Origin: Nocardia sp. BSTN01
Lineage (GTDB): Bacteria; Actinomycetota; Actinomycetes; Mycobacteriales; Mycobacteriaceae
DNA: 64,000 bases
Direction: 5' to 3'
Assembly: GCF_015354405.1 (NCBI RefSeq)
Contig: NZ_JADKYP010000002.1
Span: forward strand, 248,001-312,000
The notes under the pieces are model-generated. The model saw only the letters and a program-made list of their open reading frames with translations. It made no database searches and had not been told where the DNA came from. Positions 37,438 through 46,250 of this stretch are shown in pieces. The translations under genes and the position numbers were made by a program. Positions within the stretch are counted from its first letter, which is position 1. Every line of letters starts with the position of its first letter.

Positions 37438-38504
37438 TCGGCCACAACGCTTCCGGTGATCAGCGGCAGGTCGAGGGCGGTGCGGATTCCGGCGGGGGCG
37501 CCGACCACCGCGGGGATGGCATTGACGATCCGGCCCGCGGCGGCCACGATCGCCGCGTGATTGTGGTCGCCGTGGCGGCTGGTGGGACAGATGTCGACGG
37601 TATAGGAGGGTTCGCCGACGATCTCGACCCGATAGGACCCGCCGGGCTGGGCCGGCTGCGGCCAATCGGGGCGCAGATCGCCCCGCAGCCGGGTGGTGTG
37701 TTCGATGACGATGACCGGGCGGCCCTGCACCATCCCGCGGATCTCGAAACGCAGTGCCGCGACCGATCCCTCGGGCACATGCCCGGCCGCGATGTCGAAG
37801 CTTTCCGGCGCCGGTTCCCGTTCGTAGGATTCGGTGATCTCGTCGACGGTGATGCCCAGCCCCGCCTCGAGTTGCCGGATCGTCGTGCCCCAGGCCATGC
37901 CCAGCACCCCGGGCTGCAGCAGCATCGGCACCTCGTCGAGAGGTTTGCCGAATCCCATCACGTCGAACATGACCGTCGCGCCGTCGTAGGTCGCGTAGTC
38001 GGCGATCTCCGAACACCGCACCTGTTCGATGTCGCGGCAGGTGCCGGCGAAGGCGAGCGGAATCAGATCGTTGGCGAAACCGGGATCGATGCCGGTGATG
38101 AAGATGCTCGCATCGCCCTCGCGCGCGGCCTCCTCGATGGTGGCGAAGAACTTGTCCGGCAACACCTTCCACGGATATTGCAGGAGTCCGGGAGCGGATC
38201 CGACGATATCGACACCGGCGGCCAGGATACGGCGGCAGTCCTCCAGCGCATCCAGCAGCCGGGTATCGCCCATCGCGCAGTAGACCGCGCAGTCCGGGCG
38301 CAGAGCGAGCACCTCCGCCGGCTCGCCGGTCGCACGGATGCCGGTGGTGACGTCCAGGCCGGCCAGTTCGCCGGCGTCCTTGCCGACCTTCTCCTTCGTC
38401 GAGACGCATACGCCGACCAGTTCGAAGCGCGGGTCCTCGATCAGGCCGGCCAGTGCGAGCCGGCCGACATTGCCGGTGCCGATGTGCACGACGCGGATGG
38501 GCAT
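37434..38504 (-). CDS. NAD(P)-dependent dehydrogenase, diaminopimelate/2,4-diaminopentanoate dehydrogenase-like
   Basis: This 356-residue protein starts with a Rossmann motif IRVVHIGTGNVGRLALAGLI and shows the DapB-like N-terminal domain followed by a catalytic domain (DIVGSAPGLLQYPW, ITGIDPGFANDLIPLAF). In actinobacteria this family is widespread and its substrates are mostly unknown; it is commonly labelled dihydrodipicolinate reductase-like. ATG 38504 has GAGGAG upstream. It is divergent from the SDR/acyl-CoA synthetase genes, with a KstR-type palindrome in the gap, so it may serve lipid or steroid metabolism. Confidence 0.8.
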   Translation of the reverse strand: MPIRVVHIGTGNVGRLALAGLIEDPRFELVGVCVSTKEKVGKDAGELAGLDVTTGIRATGEPAEVLALRPDCAVYCAMGDTRLLDALEDCRRILAAGVDIVGSAPGLLQYPWKVLPDKFFATIEEAAREGDASIFITGIDPGFANDLIPLAFAGTCRDIEQVRCSEIADYATYDGATVMFDVMGFGKPLDEVPMLLQPGVLGMAWGTTIRQLEAGLGITVDEITESYEREPAPESFDIAAGHVPEGSVAALRFEIRGMVQGRPVIVIEHTTRLRGDLRPDWPQPAQPGGSYRVEIVGEPSYTVDICPTSRHGDHNHAAIVAAAGRIVNAIPAVVGAPAGIRTALDLPLITGSVVAE

Positions 38505-38658
38505 TCGTTTCTCCTCGGGACGCTGCGGCAGCGCACGCGGTCGGCCTCGCGGCCATCCGGCGGGTGATCACACGAGCCGCAGTCGGACAAGTGTCTGGAC
38601 AGTACTACGATCCCCCGCCGACCGACAACGATCACCCGCGCGAACAGCGGTCGGACCT

Positions 38659-38686
38659 CTGGAACAGTGTCTAGAACATGTTCCAG
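38659..38686. promoter_or_regulatory. KstR-type operator within a wider inverted repeat
   Basis: TAGAACATGTTCCA (38672-38685) fits the KstR consensus TNNAACNNGTTNNA exactly. It sits in a wider inverted repeat CTGGAACA (38659-38666) and TGTTCCAG (38679-38686). It lies 10 bp upstream of the SDR -10 box and about 155 bp from the divergent dehydrogenase. KstR represses sterol/lipid catabolism genes in actinobacteria; binding here is inferred. Confidence 0.65.
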
Positions 38687-38695
38687 TTTGCATGG

Positions 38696-38701
38696 TAGCG
38701 T
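38696..38701 (+). promoter_or_regulatory. -10 box TAGCGT, leaderless start of SDR gene
   Basis: TAGCGT is followed by seven bases and then ATG 38709, with no Shine-Dalgarno sequence. Confidence 0.55.
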
Positions 38702-38708
38702 CACCGGC

Positions 38709-39449
38709 ATGGGACGTGTAGACGGCAAAATTGCACTCATCAGCGGGGGCTCGCGAGGTATGGGTGCGGCCCATGCGCGGCTGCTCGTCGCCGAAGGCGC
38801 CAAGGTCGTGATCGGTGACATCCTCGACGACGAAGGTGCGGCTCTGGCCGGCGAACTCGGGGACGCCGCGCGTTTCGTGCACCTCGACGTGACCGCCCCC
38901 GAGGACTGGGCGGCGGCGGTGTCCACGGCGGTCGGCGAATTCGGCAAACTCGACGTGCTGGTCAACAACGCGGGCATCGTCAACGGCAATTCGCTGCGCA
39001 AGTTCGAGCTGGAACAATGGCGCCGCATCCTCGACGTGAACCTGACCGGAACGTTTCTCGGCATGCAGGCCGCGGTCGATCCGATGATCGCCGCCGGCGG
39101 CGGATCCATCGTCAACGTCTCCTCCATCGAGGGACTGCGGGGCGCGCCGTGGGCCCACGGCTATGTCGCCTCCAAGTGGGGCGTCCGCGGCCTGGCGAAG
39201 TCGGCCGCATTGGAGCTGGCGCAGCACAACATTCGCGTGAATTCGCTGCATCCCGGCCTGATCCGCACACCCATGACCGCTGCCATCCCCGACGATCTGG
39301 TGACGATTCCGCTGGGCCGTCCGGCTCAGCCCGAAGAGGTGGCGACCTTCGTGCTGTTCCTGGCGAGCGACGAATCCTCGTACGCGACGGGCTCGGAGTT
39401 CGTCGTGGACGGCGGCCTCGTGACCGCGGTACCGCACAAGACCTCCTGA
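38709..39449 (+). CDS. Short-chain dehydrogenase (hydroxysteroid-dehydrogenase-like)
   Basis: This 246-residue classical SDR has ALISGGSRGMGAAHA (TGxxxGxG-type), LVNNAGIVN, the catalytic Ser in VNVSSIEG and Tyr-Lys in HGYVASKWG, and a C-terminal VDGGLVTAV. It resembles actinobacterial 20-beta/3-alpha hydroxysteroid dehydrogenases (FabG3 type). It reduces or oxidises a hydroxyl/ketone with NAD(H). ATG 38709 follows a leaderless -10 box and a KstR-type operator. The acyl-CoA synthetase gene begins 33 bp downstream. Confidence 0.88.
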   Translation: MGRVDGKIALISGGSRGMGAAHARLLVAEGAKVVIGDILDDEGAALAGELGDAARFVHLDVTAPEDWAAAVSTAVGEFGKLDVLVNNAGIVNGNSLRKFELEQWRRILDVNLTGTFLGMQAAVDPMIAAGGGSIVNVSSIEGLRGAPWAHGYVASKWGVRGLAKSAALELAQHNIRVNSLHPGLIRTPMTAAIPDDLVTIPLGRPAQPEEVATFVLFLASDESSYATGSEFVVDGGLVTAVPHKTS

Positions 39450-39482
39450 CCCTCGGACGACTTCCCCTCCAGGAGCACAGAC

Positions 39483-41102
39483 ATGCCCGAAACAGAAACC
39501 AGCACAATCGATCCCGCGACCCTGCTGCGGCTGCCGACCCACAACGGACACGCCCTGCTCGCCGGGCTGCGGCGTCATCGGCGCGAGCCGGTGATGACCC
39601 TCGGCGACACCGTCCTCACCGGCGCCGACGTCATCGACGCCATCAGCCGCTACATCGCCGCGTTCGCCGCCCACGAGGTCGGACTCGGCACGCCGAGCGC
39701 ATTGCTCGCCCTCAACCGCCCCGAGGTGCTGTTCATTCTCGGCGCCGGCCAGATCGCCGGACATCGGCGCACCGCACTGCATCCGATGGGCGGCCTCGAC
39801 GACCACGTGCATGTGCTGACCGATGCCGGCATCACCAATCTCGTCATCGATCCGCAGCCGGCGTTCGTGCGGCGGGCGCGCGAACTGGCCGACCGGGTGC
39901 CCGAACTGAAGCGGATCCTCGTCCTCGGCCCGGTCCCGGAGGAACTGACCGACATCGGCGTCGACTTGATCTCCGCCGCAGCGGAATTCACTCCGGAACC
40001 GGTCGAAGCGGTCGATATCCCACCGGATTTCGTCGTCTCGATCAGCTACACCGGCGGCACCACCGGAAAGCCCAAGGGCGTCATCGGCACCGCCGGCACC
40101 ATGTCGACCATGACCCAGATCCAGCTCTCGGAATGGGAATGGCCGCAGCGCCCGCGGTTTTTGATCTGCACGCCGCTGTCGCATGCCGGCGCCGCGTTCT
40201 TCCTGCCGGTGGTGCTGCAGGGCGGGCAATGCGTGGTGCTTCCGCGATTCGACGCCGGTGAGGTGCTGCGCGCCATCGAGGAACACCGCATCTCCGCGAC
40301 CATGCTGGTGCCGTCGATGCTGTATGCGCTGCTCGACCATCCCGATATCGACTCGCGCGATCTGTCGTCGCTGGAAACGATCTACTACGGCGCCTCCTCG
40401 ATCGATCCGAAACGCCTGACGCAGGCCATCGCCCGGTTCGGCCCCATCTTCGCCCAGTACTACGGCCAGTCCGAGGCGCCGATGGTGATCAGCTACCTGG
40501 GCAAGGACGAGCACGACGAGGCGCGGCTGACCTCGTGCGGCCGTCCGTCCGCGACGCTGCGCACCGGGCTGATCGGCACGGACGGACAGCGGGTGGCGCC
40601 GGGCGAGGTCGGCGAGATCTGCGTATCCGGACCCCTGCTGGCCGGCGGCTACCTGAACCTGCCGGAGGTCACCGCGGAGACCTTCCGCGACGGCTGGCTG
40701 CACACCGGAGATCTCGCGCGCGAGGATCCCGACGGCTTCTGGCATATCGTCGGACGCAGCAAGGACATGATCGTCACCGGCGGCTTCAACGTCTTTCCCC
40801 GGGAAGTGGAGGATGTCATCGCCGCCGACGCCCGCGTGCAGGGCGTTGCCGTCGTGGGCGTCGCCGATGCCCGCTGGGGCGAGGCCGTGACCGCCGCGGT
40901 CGTCTTCGATCCGGCCACCGCCGCCGATCCCGACGCGGTGACCGCGGCGATCGACGACATCCAGCAGGATGTCAAGCGCCGCAAGGGTTCGGTCCAGGCT
41001 CCGAAACACGTCATCGTGGTCGATGCGCTGCCGTTGACCGGACTCGGCAAGGTCGACAAGAAGGCCGTGCAGGTCCTCGTCACCGCCGAACTCGATCGGT
41101 AG
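39483..41102 (+). CDS. Acyl-CoA synthetase (FadD8-like)
   Basis: This 539-residue ANL-family ligase has the P-loop SYTGGTTGKPKGV, YYGASSI, the FAQYYGQSEAPM block, GWLHTGDLAREDPDGFWHIV and the C-terminal hinge with GRSKDMIVTGG, and the catalytic Lys near GLGKVDKKA. It activates a carboxylic acid to its CoA thioester with ATP. It forms an operon with the upstream SDR under the KstR-type box, consistent with sterol or fatty-acid side-chain breakdown. GGAG lies before ATG 39483 (CCAGGAGCACAGAC). Confidence 0.9.
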   Translation: MPETETSTIDPATLLRLPTHNGHALLAGLRRHRREPVMTLGDTVLTGADVIDAISRYIAAFAAHEVGLGTPSALLALNRPEVLFILGAGQIAGHRRTALHPMGGLDDHVHVLTDAGITNLVIDPQPAFVRRARELADRVPELKRILVLGPVPEELTDIGVDLISAAAEFTPEPVEAVDIPPDFVVSISYTGGTTGKPKGVIGTAGTMSTMTQIQLSEWEWPQRPRFLICTPLSHAGAAFFLPVVLQGGQCVVLPRFDAGEVLRAIEEHRISATMLVPSMLYALLDHPDIDSRDLSSLETIYYGASSIDPKRLTQAIARFGPIFAQYYGQSEAPMVISYLGKDEHDEARLTSCGRPSATLRTGLIGTDGQRVAPGEVGEICVSGPLLAGGYLNLPEVTAETFRDGWLHTGDLAREDPDGFWHIVGRSKDMIVTGGFNVFPREVEDVIAADARVQGVAVVGVADARWGEAVTAAVVFDPATAADPDAVTAAIDDIQQDVKRRKGSVQAPKHVIVVDALPLTGLGKVDKKAVQVLVTAELDR

Positions 41103-41116
41103 GTAGTCACCCAGCC

Positions 41117-41710
41117 TTACGAGCGGCCCCCGCGCCCCGGCACCCCCACGACATCGGCGAGATGTCGTGCGCCGGTAGCGATCTCGGTCGCCTCCGTCAT
41201 CGTCAGCCGGAATTCGTGGTCGGCGGCGGGCGCGGGGCCCTCGTGATGACTGATGCCCGCCGTGCCGATGACGTAGTGCAATGCCGTGTCGCCGATGTAC
41301 ACGGTCACCGTGCCCGCGGGCACGACGTCGGCGATCGCCCGTCCCAGCGGCAGCGCGAACCAGTGCGGGCGCACCGCGTCGGTGGCGCGGCGATCCCCCA
41401 GTAGCGGCGCCCCCCATTCCGAGAGCGCTTGCAGCACAGGCCGAAGCGCCGCGCCGGTCGGTGTGAGCTCATAGACGGCGGCGGCCGAGCGCGATCCCAC
41501 CTTGCGGTGGGTGAGGATGCCGTCGCGTTCCAGATCTTTCAGCCGGGCCGCCAGGATATCGGTACTGATGCCCGGGAGGTCGGCGAACAGATCGCTGTAT
41601 CGCCGTGGCCCCGAGCACAATTCGCGAACCACCAGCAGATTCCAGCGATCGCCGACGACTTCGAGCGCGCGGCTGACCGGGCAGTAGTGGTCATAGGTTC
41701 GGCGTGGCAC
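41117..41710 (-). CDS. HxlR-family winged-helix regulator
   Basis: This 197-residue protein has the HxlR domain (CPVSRALEVVGDRWNLLVV, DLPGISTDILAARLKDLERD, VYELTPTGAAL) over the first 105 residues and a C-terminal extension with alternating beta strands (TVTVYIGDTALHYVIG) seen in long HxlR forms. It is divergent from the aminotransferase at 41803, with two CTTGG-N5-CCAAG palindromes in the gap. It starts at GTG 41710 with a leaderless-type -10 box. It likely controls itself and the aminotransferase. Confidence 0.9.
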   Translation of the reverse strand: MPRRTYDHYCPVSRALEVVGDRWNLLVVRELCSGPRRYSDLFADLPGISTDILAARLKDLERDGILTHRKVGSRSAAAVYELTPTGAALRPVLQALSEWGAPLLGDRRATDAVRPHWFALPLGRAIADVVPAGTVTVYIGDTALHYVIGTAGISHHEGPAPAADHEFRLTMTEATEIATGARHLADVVGVPGRGGRS

Positions 41711-41716
41711 ATCCCC

Positions 41717-41722
41717 ACCCTA
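41717..41722 (-). promoter_or_regulatory. -10 box TAGGGT, leaderless start of HxlR gene
   Basis: On the minus strand TAGGGT is followed by GGGGAT and then GTG 41710. Confidence 0.55.
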
Positions 41723-41730
41723 TCCCAGTA

Positions 41731-41766
41731 CTTGGAAATTCCAAGCGCAAACTTGGAATAACCAAG
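41731..41766. promoter_or_regulatory. Tandem HxlR operators
   Basis: CTTGGAAATTCCAAG (41731-41745) and CTTGGAATAACCAAG (41752-41766) are two 15-bp palindromes with the same CTTGG/CCAAG arms. Their starts are 21 bp apart, two helical turns, placing both on one face of the DNA between the divergent genes. Confidence 0.8.
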
Positions 41767-41802
41767 TACAGTAGGCGGCCTACACGCCGGAAGGGGATGT
41801 TC

Positions 41803-43014
41803 ATGCAGGTCAACCAGTCCAGCAAACTCATGGGGGTCTCGTACGAGATCCGCGGCCCGGTAGCCGAACAAGCCGCGCGCCTGGAAGCCGAGGGCCATCA
41901 CGTCGTCAAACTCAACACCGGCAATCCACTACCGTTCGGCTTCGAGGCCCCCGCGGAGATTCTGCAGGACATCGTGCGGACGTTGCCGGTCTCGAGCGGC
42001 TACTCGTCCTCGAAAGGGCTGTTGCCGGCGCGCCGCGCGGTGGTCCAGTACTACCAGACCCTCGGGGTCACCGACATCGACGTCGAGGACGTCTTTCTCG
42101 GCAACGGCGTCTCCGAACTGATCATGATGGCGCTCACCGCGCTGCTGGAGACCGGTGACGAAGTCCTGATTCCCGCACCGGATTTCCCGCTCTGGACGGC
42201 GGCGACGACCCTCAACGGCGGCCGGGCGGTGCACTACATCTGCGACGAGGGCGCCGACTGGTATCCGGACCCGGCCGATATCGCCGCCAAGATCACCGAC
42301 CGCACCCGCGCCCTCGTACTCATCAATCCGAACAACCCCACCGGCGCCGTCTACCCGCCCGAGGTCCTGCGGCCGATCCTCGATATCGCCCGCCGTCACA
42401 ACCTGGTCGTCTTCGCCGACGAGATCTACGACAAGATCTATTACGACGGACTCACCCACACCTCGATCGCCGCGCTGGCGCCCGACCTGCTGTGCCTGAC
42501 CTTCTCGGGATTGTCCAAGTCCTATCGCTGCGCGGGGCTGCGCTCCGGCTGGCTGGTCGTCTCCGGCCCCACCGGTCACGCGGAGAACTACCTCGAGGGT
42601 CTCACCATGCTCGCGGGACTGCGGCTGTGCGCGAATGTGCCGGGGCAGCAAGCGATTCAGGCCGCGCTGGGCGGGCATCAGAGCATCTACGACCTGACGT
42701 TGCCGGGCGGGCGCCTGCGCGAACAGCGCGACCGCGCGTGGGAGGCGCTCACCGCGATCCCGGGCATCACCTGCGTGAAACCCAAGGGCGCCCTGTACGC
42801 GTTCCCGCGCATCGATCCGCTTGTCTACGCCATTCACGACGACGAGCAATTCGTGCTCGATCTGCTCCTGCAGGAAAAGCTGCACATCGTGCAGGGCACC
42901 GGGTTCAACTGGCCCACTCCCGACCATTTCCGGATCACGACCCTGCCGCACGCCGACGAACTGGAATCCATCATCGAGCGCATCGGCCGCTTCCTGTCCA
43001 CCTATCGGCAATAG
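41803..43014 (+). CDS. Class I/II PLP-dependent aminotransferase (AlaA-like)
   Basis: This 403-residue protein has the fold-type I blocks GYSSSKGLLPARRAVVQYY, FLGNGVSELIMMAL, PDFPLWTAA, INPNNPTGAVYP, DEIYDKIYYDG and SGLSKSYRCAGLRSGW with the PLP Lys. Family resemblance is to alanine-synthesising aminotransferase AlaA. The start at ATG 41803 is preferred over ATG 41797 because AAGGGG (41791-41796) is at proper distance only from the former. It is regulated, by position, by the divergent HxlR protein. A hairpin follows it. Confidence 0.9.
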   Translation: MQVNQSSKLMGVSYEIRGPVAEQAARLEAEGHHVVKLNTGNPLPFGFEAPAEILQDIVRTLPVSSGYSSSKGLLPARRAVVQYYQTLGVTDIDVEDVFLGNGVSELIMMALTALLETGDEVLIPAPDFPLWTAATTLNGGRAVHYICDEGADWYPDPADIAAKITDRTRALVLINPNNPTGAVYPPEVLRPILDIARRHNLVVFADEIYDKIYYDGLTHTSIAALAPDLLCLTFSGLSKSYRCAGLRSGWLVVSGPTGHAENYLEGLTMLAGLRLCANVPGQQAIQAALGGHQSIYDLTLPGGRLREQRDRAWEALTAIPGITCVKPKGALYAFPRIDPLVYAIHDDEQFVLDLLLQEKLHIVQGTGFNWPTPDHFRITTLPHADELESIIERIGRFLSTYRQ

Positions 43015-43047
43015 CCGGGTCCGATCCCACGGCGAACGCACCGGCCA

Positions 43048-43070
43048 CCGGAGATATCCGGAATCTCCGG
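43048..43070 (+). terminator. Hairpin terminator after aminotransferase
   Basis: CCGGAGAT (43048-43055) and ATCTCCGG (43063-43070) form a perfect 8-bp stem with a 7-base loop, 33 bp after the stop. The tail is GAGGTTTGG, poor in T. Confidence 0.5.
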
Positions 43071-43122
43071 GAGGTTTGGGGCGTAATCCGCGCGGCATTC
43101 CGGTCGCAGGAAAGGAATCGCC

Positions 43123-43536
43123 ATGATCGTCATTCTCGGGCTCGTCAGCCTCATCGCCGCGGTGGTCGCCGGCGTCGTGGGCGTGGTCGTCAACACCGGA
43201 GCGGGCCATGCTCTGAACGGCAACTTCACCGCCTTCGGCTATCACTTCACCGGCTCCACCGGGACGCTGTTCCTCTACGGCATCGTCGTCGGCGCCGTCG
43301 GCATGGCGGGGTTGAGCCTGCTGCTCGCGGGCAGCCGCCGCAACGCCCGCCGCGCCGCCGCCGCCCGCCGCGAACTGGACGCCACCCGCCGCGACGCTCC
43401 CATCTATTACGGTCCCGCGGCCACCGCGGACGCACCGCACACCGCGTCCCAGCCGGTCGGCGGCGCCCAGCCCGCCGCACCCAAGCGCGGCCTGGGCAGG
43501 ATGTTCGGGCGCGGCCGGACCGTCCACCAAGCCTGA
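43123..43536 (+). CDS. Small two-helix membrane protein
   Basis: This 137-residue protein has two membrane helices (IVILGLVSLIAAVVAGVVGVVV and LFLYGIVVGAVGMAGLSLLL) separated by a short NGNFTAFGYHFTG loop, then a basic helical stretch (RRNARRAAAARREL) and a Pro/Ala-rich cytoplasmic tail. The layout is like LapA/DUF1049-type proteins, but no family is confidently assigned. A strong AGGAAAGGAA ribosome-binding site precedes ATG 43123. Confidence 0.65.
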   Translation: MIVILGLVSLIAAVVAGVVGVVVNTGAGHALNGNFTAFGYHFTGSTGTLFLYGIVVGAVGMAGLSLLLAGSRRNARRAAAARRELDATRRDAPIYYGPAATADAPHTASQPVGGAQPAAPKRGLGRMFGRGRTVHQA

Positions 43537-43538
43537 TC

Positions 43539-43560
43539 GCGGCGGCCGACGGTGCGCCGC
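43539..43560 (+). terminator. Hairpin terminator after small membrane protein
   Basis: GCGGCG (43539-43544) pairs with CGCCGC (43555-43560) across a 10-base loop, followed by CTCTTTCCCC. It begins 3 bp after the stop. Confidence 0.4.
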
Positions 43561-43715
43561 CTCTTTCCCCACTAACCCACCTCCGGACCCCTGCGCCCGG
43601 TACCATCTATGAGCGCACAGGGTGTGACCAGCCAGTATCCGGATGCCGTTCGCGAGCCGGACGAGTGGCCGTCGCACGGCAGTCCCTATCGACTCTCGGC
43701 GGTTCGTATGGGCTC

Positions 43716-43811
43716 GAGAGTCATCAGCACGCATCGAGGCCGCGCCCGACGACCACGAATGGACCCGTGCGGGCCCGGCCGCATCGGATCGACGACGATC
43801 CGATGACTCTC
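43716..43811 (+). promoter_or_regulatory. Alternative RNA stems upstream of the sulfatase gene
   Basis: GAGAGTCATC (43716-43725) is perfectly complementary to GATGACTCTC (43802-43811), and a local hairpin CATCGGATC (43782-43790) / GATCCGATG (43797-43805) uses part of the same downstream segment. The two folds cannot form together. The ribosome-binding site GGAGG follows at 43818-43822. This may be an attenuator or an ordinary regulator site. Confidence 0.35.
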
Positions 43812-43824
43812 CGCCCGGAGGTGG

Positions 43825-46179
43825 ATGGTGGCCGAGAAATTCGAAGGACATATCGCGCTCGACATCCGTGATTCCGTCGCCGACTGGAAGCCGTTCGCGG
43901 AACCGACCGCACCACGCGGCGCACCCAATGTGCTGTACCTGGTGTGGGACGACATCGGAATCGCCACCTGGGACTGCTACGGCGGGCTGGTCGAGATGCC
44001 GAACATGAAGCGAATCGCCGACCGCGGAATCCAATTCACCCAGTTCCACACGACCGCATTGTGTTCCCCGACTCGCGCGTCACTGCTCACCGGGCGGAAT
44101 CCGACGTCGGTCGGAATGGCGACCATCGAAGAGTTCACCGACGGCTTCCCGAGTATGAGCGGTCGGATTCCCGACGACACCGCCCTGTGTTCGGAGGTCC
44201 TCACCGAACGTGGATGGAATACCTACGCCGTCGGCAAATGGCATATGACGCCGCTGGAGGAGAACAATCTGGCGGCGTCGAAGCGCCATTGGCCGCTGGG
44301 ACGCGGATTCGAACGGTTCTACGGATTCCTCGGCGGCGAAGCCGACCAGTGGTATCCCAACCTGGTCTACGACAATCACCCCGTCACACCGCCGTACTCG
44401 CCGGAGGACGGATATCACCTGTCGAAAGATCTGGCCGACAAGTCGGTCGAGTTCATCCGCGACGCGAAGGTCATCGCCCCGGACAAACCGTGGTTCATGT
44501 ACCTGTGCCCGGGATGCGGTCACGCGCCGCATCATGTCCCGCGCGAATGGGCGGACAAGTATCGCGGCCGATTCGATATGGGATACGAGAAGTACCGCGA
44601 GATCGTGCTGGAGAACCAGAAACGCATGGGGCTGATCCCCGAGGACACCGAACTGTCGCCGATGAACCCCTACGCGGAGGCCACCGGAAGCAACGGTGAG
44701 CCCTGGCCGCTGCAGGACACGGTGCGGGCATGGGATTCGCTGTCCGAGGACGAGAAACGGCTGTTCCGCCGCCAGGCGGAGGTATTCGCCGGTTTCCTGT
44801 CCTACACCGATGCGCAGATCGGGCGGCTCCTCGATTATCTGGAGGAGAGCGGGCAATTGGACAATACGATCATCGTCACCTTCTCCGACAACGGCGCCAG
44901 TGGTGAGGGCGGTCCGAACGGATCAGCCAACGAGATGAAATTCTTCAACGGCTACATCGATACGATCGAGGACAGCCTGGCGAAACTCGACGAGCTGGGG
45001 TCACCGACCACCTACAACCACTACAGCATCGGGTGGGCGATGGCGTTCAACACCCCGTACAAGCTGTACAAACGCTACGCGTCGCACGAGGGCGGCATCG
45101 CCGACGCCTGTCTGCTCTCGTGGCCGGCCGGGATCGCCGCGCGCGGCGAACTGCGTCACCAGTACCTCAACGTCTGCGATATCACGCCGACGATCTACGA
45201 ACTGCTCGGCATCACGCCCCCGGAGACGGTGAAGAACGTGGCGCAGCGCCCGCTGGAAGGAGTCAGCTTCCGGGCGCTGCTCGACGACCCGGATGCCGAC
45301 TCCGGCAAGCACACGCAGTTCTATTCGATGCTGGGCACCCGTGGCATCTGGCACCGGGGATGGTTCGCCGACACCGTGCACGCGGCGTGCCCGTCGGGCT
45401 GGGGACATTTCGACAGCGACCGGTGGGAGCTGTTCCATATCGAGCAAGACCGCAGCCAGATGCACGACCTGGCCGGCGAACGTCCCGAGAAGCTGGAGGA
45501 ATTGAAGGCGCTGTGGTTCGCCGAGGCCGACAAGTACAACGGCCTGCCGCTCTACGACCTCGACATCGTCTCCGTGATGCTGCGCGACCGGCCGACATAT
45601 GCCAAGACCCGCGACACCGCCGTCTACTATCCCGGCATCGCCGAGGTGGGGCCGGGCGCCGCGCTGGAGATCCGCGGCCGGTCCTTCGCGCTGCTCGCCG
45701 AGACGACGATCACCAGTCCCGACGCCGAGGGCGTACTGTTCGCCCACGGTGGGCGACTCGGCGGGCACACGCTGTTCCTGCAGAACGGCCACCTGTACTA
45801 CGTCTACAACTTCCTCGGCGAGGAGGAACAGGTGATGGTCTCCGACCGCCCGGTCCCGCTGGGCGACCACATCCTGGGCATGCGCTTCGAACGGAAGGGA
45901 ACGCGTCCGGACAATTTCACCCCCACCGGCGAGGCGGTCCTCTATATCGACGAGGATTCGGTCGGTTCGCTCGACGATATGCGAACCCAGCCGACCGTGT
46001 TCTCCGGCGTCGGCGAGGGTGTCCGGGTCGGTCGCGACGGCGGCCAGTCGGTATCACCGCGCTACCACGCGCCGTTCCCGTTCACCGGCGGAATCATGCA
46101 CCAGGTTGTCGAGGATGTCAGTGGCAAACCGTATCTCGACCTCGAAATGGCCGCCGCCGCAGCCTTTTCGCGGGATTGA
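43825..46179 (+). CDS. Arylsulfatase (type I, formylglycine)
   Basis: This 784-residue cytoplasmic-type sulfatase has the C-S-P-T-R formylglycine motif within HTTALCSPTRASLLTGRN (about residue 80), the metal site VLYLVWDDIG near the N-terminus, YAVGKWHMTP, and TFSDNGASGEGG with the second metal ligands. The C-terminal 150 residues form an extra beta-rich domain. There is no signal peptide. It hydrolyses sulfate esters and could serve sulfur supply like the distant ssu-type cluster. ATG 43825 or GTG 43828 may be the start; GGAGG is better spaced for GTG 43828. It needs a formylglycine-generating enzyme, not seen here. Confidence 0.92.
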   Translation: MVAEKFEGHIALDIRDSVADWKPFAEPTAPRGAPNVLYLVWDDIGIATWDCYGGLVEMPNMKRIADRGIQFTQFHTTALCSPTRASLLTGRNPTSVGMATIEEFTDGFPSMSGRIPDDTALCSEVLTERGWNTYAVGKWHMTPLEENNLAASKRHWPLGRGFERFYGFLGGEADQWYPNLVYDNHPVTPPYSPEDGYHLSKDLADKSVEFIRDAKVIAPDKPWFMYLCPGCGHAPHHVPREWADKYRGRFDMGYEKYREIVLENQKRMGLIPEDTELSPMNPYAEATGSNGEPWPLQDTVRAWDSLSEDEKRLFRRQAEVFAGFLSYTDAQIGRLLDYLEESGQLDNTIIVTFSDNGASGEGGPNGSANEMKFFNGYIDTIEDSLAKLDELGSPTTYNHYSIGWAMAFNTPYKLYKRYASHEGGIADACLLSWPAGIAARGELRHQYLNVCDITPTIYELLGITPPETVKNVAQRPLEGVSFRALLDDPDADSGKHTQFYSMLGTRGIWHRGWFADTVHAACPSGWGHFDSDRWELFHIEQDRSQMHDLAGERPEKLEELKALWFAEADKYNGLPLYDLDIVSVMLRDRPTYAKTRDTAVYYPGIAEVGPGAALEIRGRSFALLAETTITSPDAEGVLFAHGGRLGGHTLFLQNGHLYYVYNFLGEEEQVMVSDRPVPLGDHILGMRFERKGTRPDNFTPTGEAVLYIDEDSVGSLDDMRTQPTVFSGVGEGVRVGRDGGQSVSPRYHAPFPFTGGIMHQVVEDVSGKPYLDLEMAAAAAFSRD

Positions 46180-46250
46180 GGTGCGCCGCCGCGGCAACTC
46201 CCGCGCGCACGATAGCTGCACCAGTGCCCACGGGATCGCCGCGGCACCAC

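Noticed and set aside
38568-41417. 949-codon minus-strand open frame over SDR and FadD8-like genes
   Set aside because: It is composed of low-complexity Gly/Asp/Val-rich sequence and has no domain; the plus strand encodes intact enzymes.
43609-43806. Possible leader peptide before the sulfatase
   Set aside because: The 65-codon frame lacks the sulfur-leader core and a ribosome-binding site.
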